Assembly: GCF_035917675.1 (NCBI RefSeq)
Contig: NZ_CP109104.1
Span: 930,001 to 994,000 of the forward strand
Length of the DNA: 64,000 nt
Direction: 5' to 3'
Source of the DNA: Streptomyces sp. NBC_01775
GTDB lineage: Bacteria; Actinomycetota; Actinomycetes; Streptomycetales; Streptomycetaceae
The translations under genes and the position numbers were made by a program. Positions 7,784 to 16,611 of this stretch are shown here, one piece after another; position 1 is the stretch's first letter; each line of letters starts with the position of its first letter. The notes under the pieces were generated by a model, which was not told the origin of the DNA, made no database searches, and worked only from the letters and a program-made list of their open reading frames with translations.

Positions 7784-8661
7784 GCGACGGGACGAATAGC
7801 GCGCAGGGGGGTGGCAGCGGGTCCGGGCGGAACCCGGCCCGGGGTCTCGGCCACGTCGACGCGGGCCTCGCCTACGACGACGCGGGTCACGGCACCGGCC
7901 TGGTGCTGCTGCACGGTGTCGGCCTGGACCGGCGCATGTGGGACCGCTGCCGCCCCGCGCTCGCCGCCCGCCACCGCACCCGCGCCGTGGACCTGCGCGG
8001 CCATGGAGGCTCCTCGCCCGCGCCCGGGGGCGTCACCCTGACAGAGCTGGCCCATGACGTCCTCGGCACCCTGGACGGCCCCGACGGCCTGACGGAACCG
8101 GCCCACCTGGTCGGCTTCTCCCTCGGCGCCCTGGTCGCCGCGCGGGCCGCCCTGCTGCGCCCGGAGGCGGTGGCCTCGCTGACGCTCGTCAGCTCGGTGG
8201 CCCGGCGCACCGAGCAGGAGAGCCGCGAGGTCCAGCGCCGGCTGGAGACGGCCCGCCGCGACTTCCCCGCCTCCGTGCACGCGGCCGTCGAGCGCTGGTT
8301 CACCACCCCGTGGAAGGCGGCGGAGCCGGAGCTGGCCGCCGCCGTACAGGCCACGCTCCTCGCCCAGGACCACTCCTCCTACCTCGCCTGCTACGAGGTG
8401 TTCGCCCGCGCCGACCGCGAGCTGTGGCCCCGGCTGCCCGAGATCTCCGTACCCACCCTGGCGGTGACCGGCGAAGCCGACCCCGGCTCCACCCCGGAGA
8501 TGACCCGGCAGCTGGCCGGCGCGATCCCCGGCGCGCGCGACGTCGTCGTTCCCGGCGCCCGCCATCTCCTCCCCCTTGAGGCCCCCGGCCCCCTGACGAC
8601 CGAGATCATCCGACACACCACGGAGGTGGACCGTGACCGCACCACGGCTACCGCGCCATGA
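7780..8661 (+). CDS. Alpha/beta hydrolase
   Basis: 293 residues from GTG 7780 (GTGA overlap). Hydrolase landmarks are visible: oxyanion-hole segment LLHGVGLDRRMW, DLRGHGGS, nucleophile elbow GFSLGA, acid loop TGEADPGSTPEM and GARHLLPLE with the catalytic His. The closest theme is the 3-oxoadipate enol-lactonase/esterase group. The C-terminal 28 bases overlap the aldehyde dehydrogenase gene. It probably hydrolyses an ester, lactone or amide made by the monooxygenase. Confidence 0.85.
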   Translation: MSDGTNSAQGGGSGSGRNPARGLGHVDAGLAYDDAGHGTGLVLLHGVGLDRRMWDRCRPALAARHRTRAVDLRGHGGSSPAPGGVTLTELAHDVLGTLDGPDGLTEPAHLVGFSLGALVAARAALLRPEAVASLTLVSSVARRTEQESREVQRRLETARRDFPASVHAAVERWFTTPWKAAEPELAAAVQATLLAQDHSSYLACYEVFARADRELWPRLPEISVPTLAVTGEADPGSTPEMTRQLAGAIPGARDVVVPGARHLLPLEAPGPLTTEIIRHTTEVDRDRTTATAP

Positions 8662-10135
8662 CCACTACATCGGCGGCGCCTGGGTGCCGCCCGCGGGCGG
8701 CACGTACCTGCCCAGCACCAACCCCACCACCGGCACCACGTGGTACGAGACCGCGCGCGGCGACCTCACCGACGCCCATCGCGCCGTCGAGGCCGCCGGG
8801 GCGGCGTTCGAGGACCCGGCCTGGCGGGACCTGCCCCAGCCCCGGCGCGGTGCGCTGCTGCGCCGCCTGGCCGAACTGATCGGCGAACACGGCGAGGAAC
8901 TGGCGCGTACCGAAACTCTCGACAACGGCAAGCTGCTCACCGAGATGCGCGCCCAACTGGCGAGCCTGCCGGAGTACTTCCACTTCTACGCGGGTCTGGC
9001 CGACAAACCTCATGGCCAGACCATCCCCGCCGCCCGCCGGGAGATCCTCAACTACACCGTGCGCGAACCGCTCGGGGTGGTCGTCGCCATCACGCCGTGG
9101 AACTCACCGCTGCTGCTGACGGCGACCAAGATCGCGCCGGCGCTGGCGGCGGGCAACACGGTGGTGATCAAACCGTCCGAGCACACCTCGGCCTCGCTCC
9201 TCCAGCTGGCCCCGCTGTTCGAGAAGGCCGGGTTCCCGCCCGGTGTCGTCAACGTCGTCACCGGCTACGGCGACGAGGTCGGCACCCCGCTGGTGGAGCA
9301 CCCGCGGGTCGCCAAGGTGTCCTTCACCGGCAGTACGGGCACAGGCGCGCGGATCGCGGCCGGCTGCGCCTCGCGGTTCGTCCCCACCACCCTGGAGCTG
9401 GGCGGCAAGTCCCCGAACATCGTCTTCGACGACGCGGACGTCGCCAACGCCGCCGCGGGCATCGTCGCCGGGGTGTTCGCCGCGGCGGGCCAGACCTGCG
9501 TGGCCGGCAGCCGCGTCTTCGCGCAGCGCGCGGTCTACGACGAGGTGGTCGAACGGGTCTCGGCCCGTGCCGAAGCCATCCGTCTCGGAGACCCGCTGGA
9601 GCCCGCCACCCAGCTCGGGCCCCTCGCCATCGAAAGCCAGCGCGACCGCGTCGAGGAATACGTACGGCTCGGCCGCTCCGACGGGGCCCGGGTCGCGGCA
9701 GGCGGCCTGCGGCCCGGTCCCGACAGCGGCCTGGACAAGGGCTTCTACTTCCGGCCGACCGTCTTCGTCGACGCCACCAACAGCATGCGGCTGTGCCAGG
9801 AGGAGATCTTCGGCCCCGTCGTGGCCCTCATGCCCTTCGACACCGAGGAGGAGCTGATCGAGCTGGCGAACGACACCGTCTACGGGCTGGCCGCCGGGGT
9901 GTGGACCCGCGATCTGGCCCGCGCACACCGGGTCGCCTCCCGGCTGGACGCGGGCACCGTGTGGGTGAACACCTACCGCTCCATGTCACCCATGTCGCCG
10001 CGCTCGGGCTTCAAATCCAGCGGCATGGGCGTGGAACACGGCACCGAGGCCATGGAGGAGTACACACGGCTGAAGAGTGTCTGGATCGACACCGGCGAAG
10101 GGCCGGCCGACGACCCGTTCGTCCTGCGTTCGTGA
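8633..10135 (+). CDS. Aldehyde dehydrogenase (NAD(P)-dependent)
   Basis: 500 residues with complete ALDH features: ITPWNSPLLL, KPSEHTS, FTGSTGTG for cofactor binding, general-base Glu in LELGGKSP and the nucleophile Cys in GQTCVAGSR, then EEIFGPV near the C-terminus. It would oxidise an aldehyde or semialdehyde to the acid as the last step of the operon. Start GTG 8633 sits inside the end of the hydrolase gene. 90 bases separate its stop from the convergent regulator gene. Confidence 0.92.
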   Translation: MTAPRLPRHDHYIGGAWVPPAGGTYLPSTNPTTGTTWYETARGDLTDAHRAVEAAGAAFEDPAWRDLPQPRRGALLRRLAELIGEHGEELARTETLDNGKLLTEMRAQLASLPEYFHFYAGLADKPHGQTIPAARREILNYTVREPLGVVVAITPWNSPLLLTATKIAPALAAGNTVVIKPSEHTSASLLQLAPLFEKAGFPPGVVNVVTGYGDEVGTPLVEHPRVAKVSFTGSTGTGARIAAGCASRFVPTTLELGGKSPNIVFDDADVANAAAGIVAGVFAAAGQTCVAGSRVFAQRAVYDEVVERVSARAEAIRLGDPLEPATQLGPLAIESQRDRVEEYVRLGRSDGARVAAGGLRPGPDSGLDKGFYFRPTVFVDATNSMRLCQEEIFGPVVALMPFDTEEELIELANDTVYGLAAGVWTRDLARAHRVASRLDAGTVWVNTYRSMSPMSPRSGFKSSGMGVEHGTEAMEEYTRLKSVWIDTGEGPADDPFVLRS

Positions 10136-10225
10136 CCCGGAATGCCGGATGAGCACACCCACATCCGTGCGGCGCGGGCCGGTTTCCGTGACAACGGGCC
10201 GGCGTCCGTGACGCGGAGGCCGCGC

Positions 10226-10951
10226 TCAGTCGGCCGCCCGCGGTGCCGTGGGGGGAGCCTGCGGGTCCAGGCTGTCCATCAGGGCACGGTGGCTGGCTCG
10301 CACGTGCTCCCGCATCACCCGCTCCGCGCCGTCGCCGTCCTTCGCCCGCACCAGCTCCAGCACGTGGTGGTGCTCGGACTCCGAACGGGTCGGACGGCCC
10401 GGCTGCGACAGGGAGGTGTGCACCAGCCGGTGGTAGGCGAGCTGGTTCATCAGCGTGCGGTAGTGATCCGCGAGCTTCGCGTTGTCCGCACCCCGCATCA
10501 CCAAATCGTGGAACTCGTGGACCAGTTCGGCGTACCGCTCCTGATCTCCGTCCGCGACGGCGGCGTCGGCACGGGCGAGGTTGTCCTCCAGCTCCTCCAG
10601 CTCGGGCACCCGGCCGCGCTGGGCCAACAGCCGGGCCGCGGCCCCCTCCAGCAGCTCCTTCATCTGGAACAGCTCGGTGATCTCCCGCCGCGAGGGCGCC
10701 GAGACGAACGTCCCCACCCGGGGCCGGATGTTGACCAGGCCCTCGGTCTGGAGCTGCTTGAGCGCCTCGCGTACCGGCGTACGGCTCACGCCGAACGCCT
10801 CCGACAACACGATCTCCGACAGGCTCGTCCCCGGGGCCAGCTCACCGGAGATGATCCGCCCGCGCAGCTCACTGATGACCCGGCTGCGGACGCTGGTGCC
10901 CCGCAGAGGCTGCTTACGGAACGCCTGCTCCGCATCTCTTGTATCTGGCAT
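10226..10951 (-). CDS. GntR family regulator, FCD (FadR-type) domain
   Basis: 241 residues. An N-terminal winged helix (about 20-85: VISELRGRIISGELAPG, then EAFGVSRTPVREALKQL) is followed by an all-helical FCD ligand domain (about 95-225) with metal/ligand-type His residues in HEFHDL and the C-terminal REHVRASHRA. It lies divergent from the NCS1 permease and downstream of the monooxygenase operon, so it is the likely repressor of both. Its own promoter gives an almost leaderless message. Confidence 0.9.
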   Translation of the reverse strand: MPDTRDAEQAFRKQPLRGTSVRSRVISELRGRIISGELAPGTSLSEIVLSEAFGVSRTPVREALKQLQTEGLVNIRPRVGTFVSAPSRREITELFQMKELLEGAAARLLAQRGRVPELEELEDNLARADAAVADGDQERYAELVHEFHDLVMRGADNAKLADHYRTLMNQLAYHRLVHTSLSQPGRPTRSESEHHHVLELVRAKDGDGAERVMREHVRASHRALMDSLDPQAPPTAPRAAD

Positions 10952-10958
10952 GGCACAA

Positions 10959-10987
10959 AAGCTAGAGACACCTCCCCTGTACGTCAA
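10959..10987 (-). promoter_or_regulatory. gntR promoter giving a leaderless transcript
   Basis: On the minus strand TTGACG (10987-10982), a 17-base spacer and TAGCTT (10964-10959) lead directly to the ATG at 10951, seven bases after the -10 box. Transcription would start at or next to the A of ATG, and no ribosome binding site precedes it. Confidence 0.6.
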
Positions 10988-11099
10988 GGCGACTGAACAG
11001 GGCTTACCGAAAACCTGCGAACGGGCCCGATCCGCTCCCGCGTTGGGAGCGGAAGGACCGAGGAGCCACATCGAGGGACCCCGCCCCCTCCCCTACCAC

Positions 11100-11109
11100 T
11101 GGCATGCAA
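11100..11109. promoter_or_regulatory. Operator-like TGCATG site upstream of the permease
   Basis: TGGCATGCAA differs by one base from the core TTGCATGCAA of the 5441-5454 palindrome and lies 35 bases before the permease start, in the region shared with gntR. Confidence 0.4.
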
Positions 11110-11143
11110 CACGCGCGAAATCTGGACCGAAGGAGCTCCACAC

Positions 11144-12655
11144 ATGGAAACCGCACCCACCGGCGACGCCGGGGCAACGCAGCAACCCGACCACGGCTAC
11201 CGGGACAACATCACCCAGATCGAGCCGTACGGCATCGACCACATCCCCGACGCGGAACGCCACGGCAAGGCCAGCTCCCAGTTCTTCATCTGGTTCGCCG
11301 CCGGCCTCAACTTCCCCATCATGCTGCTGGGGTTCAGCGCCGCCTCTCTCGGTCTGTCCCTGAGCGCGGCGATCTGGGCCATCATCGTCGGCGCGCTCAT
11401 CGGCTCCGTCGCCATGGGAGTCATGTCCCGGATGGGAGTGCATCTGGGAGTTCCCCAGCAGATGCAGGCCCGCGGCCCTCTCGGCTTCGTCGGGAACCTG
11501 CTCCCGGTCGCCTACATCAACGTCTTCGCCGGGGTCGGCTGGGCCGCCGTCACCATCATCCTCGGCGGCAAGGCCCTCGGCGCCCTGATCGGCATCCCCT
11601 TCTGGGTCTGCGCGGTGGTCCTCGCCGCTCTCCAGCTGACCGTGGCCGTCTTCGGCTACAACATGATCCACTATCTCCAGCGGATCCTGACCTTCGTCCT
11701 CTTCGGCCTGTTCCTGCTGGTCACTGTCGTGGCCTTGCAGCGGGGCAGCTCCGTCCTCGACGCCAATCCCTCAGCCTCGGGCTACACCGGCGCCACCGGA
11801 GGCTGGGTCACGCTCGGCGGTCACTTCCTCGCCTTCCTCATCGCCTGGCTCCCGTTCGCCTCCGACTACTCCCGCTACCTGCCCGGCACGCCCCGCGTGA
11901 GCCGCAACGCAGGCATCTACACCGCGGCCGGCAACTTCCTCACCCTGTCCTGGCTGGGCATCACGGGGGCGATTCTCGCCGGAACGACCGACTCCAGCGA
12001 CCCGATCGCGGCCCTCAAGGAACTCACCGGGCCCTGGGCCGTGCCGGCGATGCTCGCCATCTTGCTGTCGTCCTTCTCGCAGAACTTCCTCAACGTCTAC
12101 GGCGGCGCCATCTCCCTCCAGACCCTGGGCCTCCCCCTGCGCCGCAGCACCTCCGTCACCCTGATCTGCCTCGCCGCGCTCGGAGTCAGCCTGTGGGCGG
12201 CGGACGGCATCTACACCTCCTTCGAGGTGTTCCTCAACCTCACCGCCTACTTCATCGCCCCCTACGTCGCCGTCCTGCTCATGGACTACTACGCGGGCCC
12301 CCGCAGGGACCGCTCCCGCCTCCCCGAGCTCTACGACCGGGGCCGCGTCCTCGAATGGGGCGCCGTCGCCTGGGTCGTGGGCACTCTCAGCTCGGTGCCG
12401 TTCTGGAACTCGTCCCTCTACACCGGCTTCGTCGCCGAGAACCACCCCGAGTGGGGCGAGGTCTCCTACTACGTCGGCTTCGTCGTCGGCGCCCTCGTCT
12501 ACCTCCTCACCCGTCGGCTTCCGCCGCTGTGGCACCGCTCCCCCGGCCGGCCGGCGGCCGGTGCCGCTCTCCCGGCCGGGAACACCCCCGAAGCCCCGGA
12601 CGACGCCCGCCCCGGGACCGAACTCACCACCGACCGCCCCGGGCCCACGCCCTGA
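11144..12655 (+). CDS. NCS1 family permease (purine/cytosine/hydantoin type)
   Basis: 503 residues with about 12 hydrophobic segments. The N-terminal RDNITQIEPYGIDHIPDAERHG followed by a WFAAGLNFP-type first helix, and PQQMQARGPLGF, place it in the nucleobase:cation symporter-1 family. The C-terminal 40 residues are a Pro/Gly-rich tail. NCS1 carriers import nucleobases, hydantoins, allantoin or related N-heterocycles, which hints that the adjacent oxidative operon degrades a nitrogen heterocycle. ATG 11144 follows AAGGAGC. A strong hairpin terminator follows the gene. Confidence 0.9.
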   Translation: METAPTGDAGATQQPDHGYRDNITQIEPYGIDHIPDAERHGKASSQFFIWFAAGLNFPIMLLGFSAASLGLSLSAAIWAIIVGALIGSVAMGVMSRMGVHLGVPQQMQARGPLGFVGNLLPVAYINVFAGVGWAAVTIILGGKALGALIGIPFWVCAVVLAALQLTVAVFGYNMIHYLQRILTFVLFGLFLLVTVVALQRGSSVLDANPSASGYTGATGGWVTLGGHFLAFLIAWLPFASDYSRYLPGTPRVSRNAGIYTAAGNFLTLSWLGITGAILAGTTDSSDPIAALKELTGPWAVPAMLAILLSSFSQNFLNVYGGAISLQTLGLPLRRSTSVTLICLAALGVSLWAADGIYTSFEVFLNLTAYFIAPYVAVLLMDYYAGPRRDRSRLPELYDRGRVLEWGAVAWVVGTLSSVPFWNSSLYTGFVAENHPEWGEVSYYVGFVVGALVYLLTRRLPPLWHRSPGRPAAGAALPAGNTPEAPDDARPGTELTTDRPGPTP

Positions 12656-12673
12656 CGCCGTCCGAGGCACCCA

Positions 12674-12716
12674 GCCGCCGGCCGGAAGATCCCGTCATGA
12701 TCTTCCGGCCGGCGGC
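12674..12716 (+). terminator. Strong terminator after the permease
   Basis: A perfect 18-bp stem (12674-12691 with 12699-12716) encloses a seven-base loop. It starts 18 bases after the permease stop codon. Confidence 0.8.
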
Positions 12717-12970
12717 ACGCACGCCGCACCTGCGCTCGCCTGCCCCGGCACTTGAACCGCTCGCCGACTCGCGATGAGCTGGAGTGGGCGGCCGATGCCG
12801 CGGACTGCGATGAGCATCATCGGCCCGAAACCCGACGTCGACTTCACCCCGCTGCGCGAGCAGGACCTGACCGCCGTCGGCCTCGGTCAGGCCGCTTGAC
12901 CAACCGCAAGCCTGCTGGTGTGAGCACCGGCCGTACGGTCGAAGCAGCGCCCGGCGCCGGATGGCCTGGT
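12717..12970. other. Intergenic stretch with one short unassigned ORF
   Basis: No recognisable full-length gene. A 29-codon plus-strand ORF (12810-12899) begins MSIIGPKPDVDF and ends GLGQAA before a stop. It has no ribosome binding site and looks like a remnant of a larger protein I cannot name. Confidence 0.3.
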
Positions 12971-13566
12971 TCAGGTGAGGCCGTCGATGAGCATGAAGGC
13001 GGCCACGGCCCCGGCAGCACGACGGCGAAGGTGCGTTGCGGCAGGGTGCCGGTGACCTCGGCAGCCAGGCGTTTGCCGTCCCGGACGCCGAGGATTGCCG
13101 TGCCCGTGAAGGGGCCGATCACCGTCCAGTCGATGCCGGCGGTGGTGGCGCCGCGGGTGGCCAGGGAGGCCATGGAGTTCGCCGGGATGACCAGCAGGCT
13201 GGTGCCGACGGCGGCCCGCATCTCGAATGCAAGCACGGTGACCAGGGCGGGGACGGCGAGGAATCCTCCGCCCACCCCGAGGAGCCCGGTCGGCGCACCC
13301 GGCCCCGCGCCGGTGCCGGCGGCCTTCGCGGGTTGCACCACAGGCGTCTGACCGGTGCTCGCCTGGCTGGGACGCAGCGTTCTGACGGCGGCAAGTGCGG
13401 CGATGGCGGCGAACGTGGCGGTCAATACCGGTTGGGGCAGGCGGGAGGCGGCGGCTCCGGCTGTGGCGGCGGGCAGGTGTCCGGCCGCGGCGAACAGGGC
13501 GCCGGCCCTCCAGCGGACGTTGCCGGTGCGGGCGCTCTCTACTTCCACATCACCTGCACAGGGCAT
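12971..13566 (-). pseudogene. TauE/SafE-type membrane permease, truncated and frameshifted
   Basis: The minus strand reads GNVRWRAGALFAAAG, then GLLGVGGGFLAVPALV and GTSLLVIPANSMASL, which are the second half-repeat and core of the sulfite exporter TauE/SafE family. The first two membrane helices of the usual protein are missing. Near the C-terminus the frame breaks: after the codons for FAVVLPG a one-base shift restores VAAFMLIDGLT and a stop at 12971-12973, the normal family ending. Both lesions make a working transporter unlikely. Confidence 0.7.
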
Positions 13567-13825
13567 CAGTTTGTCTCCGTCACCTCCTGAGACTCTCCTC
13601 TCTCCTGCGCAACCCTCCCCATGATCCACATCACATGACGCTCCCTCATGTTGATCTCTGTCCGCGTCGGGGCAGGATTGCCGCTGGCAATTTGAGCGGT
13701 TGGGAATTCAACGACTGTCACCAGGAGGGTGGGAGCCGCATGGCAACAGAGCGCTTTGACGTCTGCGCAGGTCCAAAGGGTCTCGGCTGCGGGACCCGGC
13801 CCATACCCGGAGGACGGGCTGCCAT

Positions 13826-14893
13826 ATGACGGGAAACCCGGCGGCCTCGACGCTGCACGAGCAGCTTCCCTCCCCTCCCTTTTGGTGCCCCCTGCCCTCC
13901 GCGAGACATCCGGAGGCGGGCTCCCTCGGCGCGGACGCCCTGGAGTGGGCGCGTGAGCGGGGCGTCACGACGGACCCCGCGCGGCTGAGGCGCCTGGAGC
14001 AGGCGGATCTCGGCGAGTTGACGGCACGGACGATGCCCCTCGGCCACTCCGCTCCGCTGGGACTCGCCGCCAGGGTGCACGCCGTGCTGTTCGCGGTGGA
14101 CGACGACATCGACGAGGGCGCCGTCCGGATGCAACAGCTGGCAGCGCAGACCTCACGGACCCTGGCCCTGCTGGAACCGTCGACCGTGCCGCGCCCCGAT
14201 GACACCGCGCGGGCCCTCGCCCTGCGGGAGATACGGCTCGCCCTGGAAACCCACGGGACGCCGCAGCAGGTCCGGCGCTGGGTCGCCGGGATGGACACTT
14301 ACCTCTCCGCCGTGGTGAGGGAGGCGGCCCTGCGGCAGCAGAACCAGTTGCCCAGCCTCGCCGACTACGTCCCCATGTGGATGGGAGCGATCGGCATGGC
14401 TCCCTCTACCGCTCTGATACCGATCGTCTCCGGACATGAAGTGCCGGAAGACGAACTGGACCGGCCGCAGGTCCGTGCGCTCACCGAAATGACCTGGGCC
14501 CTCGTCGCCTTCGACAACGACCTCTACAGCCGCTCCAAGGAACTGGAGCGTGCGGGGGACGACCTGAATCTGGTCGACGTCCTCGCCCACGAGAACGGCT
14601 GGTCCCCGCACCGCGCCCAGCAGGAGGCCATCGTCCTCCGGGACCGCGTGATGACCTTGTTCCTGCGGATCCACAGCCGCATCATGCCGGACGCGGGCCC
14701 CGGGCTCCGGAATTACCTCACCGCGCTGGGCCAGTTCGTCCGCGGGCACCTGGACTGGGCCGCCGAGTGCCGCCGTTACACCGAGATCGCCGCCAGGAAC
14801 GGGTCCTGGTGGAAGCCCGAGGCGGACGACGACACCTTGCGCCCCGTCCCGGTGCCGTCCATCGCCTGGTGGTGGCAGCAGGCGGAGAACTGA
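13826..14893 (+). CDS. Class I terpene synthase
   Basis: 355 residues in the bacterial terpene cyclase family. The Mg-binding aspartate motif is DDDID (Asp92-Asp96) and the NSE-type motif is NDLYSRSKE (Asn231, Ser235, Glu239), at normal spacing. A C-terminal RRY is present. At the position of the usual pyrophosphate-sensor Arg (pattern Y-x3-R-x4-G about 46 residues before NSE) there is Trp185 in YVPMWMGAIG. GGAGGA precedes ATG 13826. It would cyclise farnesyl or geranyl diphosphate; the product cannot be told. The converging P450 and FAD monooxygenase genes are probable tailoring partners. Confidence 0.88.
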   Translation: MTGNPAASTLHEQLPSPPFWCPLPSARHPEAGSLGADALEWARERGVTTDPARLRRLEQADLGELTARTMPLGHSAPLGLAARVHAVLFAVDDDIDEGAVRMQQLAAQTSRTLALLEPSTVPRPDDTARALALREIRLALETHGTPQQVRRWVAGMDTYLSAVVREAALRQQNQLPSLADYVPMWMGAIGMAPSTALIPIVSGHEVPEDELDRPQVRALTEMTWALVAFDNDLYSRSKELERAGDDLNLVDVLAHENGWSPHRAQQEAIVLRDRVMTLFLRIHSRIMPDAGPGLRNYLTALGQFVRGHLDWAAECRRYTEIAARNGSWWKPEADDDTLRPVPVPSIAWWWQQAEN

Positions 14894-15006
14894 GCACCGC
14901 GGCCGGAGCGCTGCGGCGTGGGGCACGTGAGTACGTGGAGCGGATGAGTGCGTGGAGTACGTGCGGGTGAGCGGGTGAGCGGGTGACTGAGCGTGAGTTA
15001 TTGACT

Positions 15007-15035
15007 GAGCGGGGGTGGGACGTCCACCCCCGCTC
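15007..15035. terminator. Bidirectional terminator between terpene synthase and P450
   Basis: GAGCGGGGGTGG (15007-15018) pairs perfectly with 15024-15035 over a five-base loop, 15 bases from the end of the P450 gene. The upstream stretch 14930-15000 is made of degenerate GAGTACGTG and GAGCGGGT repeats. Confidence 0.75.
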
Positions 15036-15049
15036 TTCGGCTGTCTCCC

Positions 15050-16420
15050 CTACCGCCGTCCGGCCGCGGCCCTGTCGGCCCCGGCGGTGGGCGGGGTGCG
15101 CAGGATGTGAACGCGCTTGCCCGGGGTGAAGGTGACCGGCAACTTGTTGAGGTGGCGCGACATCAGGGCCTGCTCCTCGCGCACCTCGCTGCTGGGCACG
15201 GCCAACCGCAGGTCTCGCAGCCGTTCGTGCAGGACGTCGATGCCGACCGAGGCGATCCCGCGGACAAGGTCCTGGCCCGGGCATTCGTGCGCGCCGGCGG
15301 AGAAGGAGACGTGCGACTTGTTGCCGCGCAAGGGCTCGTTGATGTCGGGCCGGATCTTCGGGTCACGGTTGGCGGCGCCGATGGCGTGCACCAGCAGGTC
15401 GCCCTTCTTGACCAGCTGACCGGCCAGCCACGTGTCCACCAGGGCCCAGCGTCCGATCAGCCGGATCATCGGCGGGAAGTCCCAGAGGACCTGCTCCACC
15501 GCGTCCGGCAACGTCATCTGAAGGCCCGCCAGCTCGCCGCGGAAGCGCGAGTCGGTCAGCATCATGCGCAGGGTACTGGCGAGGACGGCGGGCATGCTGG
15601 AGTGGGTCATCGTGAGGATCATCCGCAGGTGCTCCGCCACCTCACGCCGCAGGTCATCTCCCCCCAGCCCTTCCCGGACCTTGTGGGCGATCAGACGCGA
15701 AGTGATGTCGTGGCCCGGGGCATGGGTCTTGCGGTCGACAAGGTCGTACAGCAACGCGGTGACCTGCCGGTTACTCTCGACGGCCGTATCCGAACCCGTG
15801 ATCGTGTCGGGGACGGAGCCGACGAGCGCCGGTACATGCTCCTCGGACAGGCCGAGGAGGTGAGCAATGACCTGCAACGGCAGGAGGTCGGCGAACTGGG
15901 AAACGAGGTCGGCTTTTCCCCGCTCGATGAATTCATCGATGAGCAGACGTGCGCGCCGCGCCACATACAGCTGGATGCCGTGTCCCGCAGATTCCGTCAT
16001 CGACGCCGAAGAGTTGAAGTTGGACAGGCTCTTCACCACCGCCTTTCGCAGACGGGTGTGTTCCTCGCCGTCGGTGAGATTCAACAGCGGCTGCCAGGCC
16101 GTGAGCGGAGCGAGCGGGTGCTGGTCGTCCAGCTGAATGTTCCAGGCCCGTGAATCACGGGTGAAACGCCCGGCATCGCGCATGACTTCGAGATTCTCCT
16201 CGTATCCCAGCACCAGCCAGGCAGGAACACCGCCTTGCAGAGTCACCGGGGCGACGGGCCCGTAACGGGCACGCAGGGATTCCTCCGCCGCCGTGAAGTC
16301 CGATTCCACGTCTGCTCCGTACAAGGGCGGGGCCTGCGGCCCCAGAGCATGGGCTGGGCATCCGGTGAGCGGGCCCTCCGCTGGCGAGGAGTGCGGCTGG
16401 TCTGCTGGCGACGTGTTCAC
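15050..16420 (-). CDS. Cytochrome P450, CYP157-like, lacking the ExxR motif
   Basis: 456 residues from GTG 16420 (GGAG about ten bases upstream). Heme motif FSAGAHECPGQ with Cys380 is normal. The K-helix reads EQVLW (309-313), so the invariant ExxR has become Q310...W313, as in CYP157 enzymes. The I-helix has THSSMP where AG-x-(D/E)-T is expected, so usual proton delivery is also missing. It aligns along its whole length with the P450 at 1492-2952, sharing GPVAPVTL-type and RLAVP segments. Its neighbours are a terpene synthase and an FAD monooxygenase. A hairpin separates it from the latter, so it may have its own promoter. Confidence 0.85.
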   Translation of the reverse strand: MNTSPADQPHSSPAEGPLTGCPAHALGPQAPPLYGADVESDFTAAEESLRARYGPVAPVTLQGGVPAWLVLGYEENLEVMRDAGRFTRDSRAWNIQLDDQHPLAPLTAWQPLLNLTDGEEHTRLRKAVVKSLSNFNSSASMTESAGHGIQLYVARRARLLIDEFIERGKADLVSQFADLLPLQVIAHLLGLSEEHVPALVGSVPDTITGSDTAVESNRQVTALLYDLVDRKTHAPGHDITSRLIAHKVREGLGGDDLRREVAEHLRMILTMTHSSMPAVLASTLRMMLTDSRFRGELAGLQMTLPDAVEQVLWDFPPMIRLIGRWALVDTWLAGQLVKKGDLLVHAIGAANRDPKIRPDINEPLRGNKSHVSFSAGAHECPGQDLVRGIASVGIDVLHERLRDLRLAVPSSEVREEQALMSRHLNKLPVTFTPGKRVHILRTPPTAGADRAAAGRR

Positions 16421-16527
16421 GGGGTGGAACTCCAAGGAACATAGAGCGCTGATCCGACGGACGGGCAGCATATCCCTTACGCCGCAGGTCGTTTGGGGCG
16501 CCGCGGGCTGCTCGGGCACTCCCGGAG

Positions 16528-16569
16528 CGGGCCGGGCCGGGGTACCGGTGGCAACCCCGGCCCGGCCCG
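16528..16569 (-). terminator. Strong terminator downstream of the FAD monooxygenase gene
   Basis: A perfect 16-bp GC stem (16528-16543 with 16554-16569) and a ten-base loop lie 43 bases beyond the stop of the FAD monooxygenase gene, between it and the P450. Confidence 0.75.
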
Positions 16570-16611
16570 CGGACCTCGCCTCGTGAAAGGGGGATTCCGA
16601 GGTGACGCCCG

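Noticed and set aside
4202..12655. Canonical Rut pyrimidine degradation operon
   Set aside because: The monooxygenase is not clearly RutA-like, RutB and RutC are missing and DUF1185 genes are not part of that pathway.
14930..15000. CRISPR-like array from short repeats after the terpene synthase
   Set aside because: The units are 7-12 bases, degenerate and without spacers of constant size; no cas gene is present.
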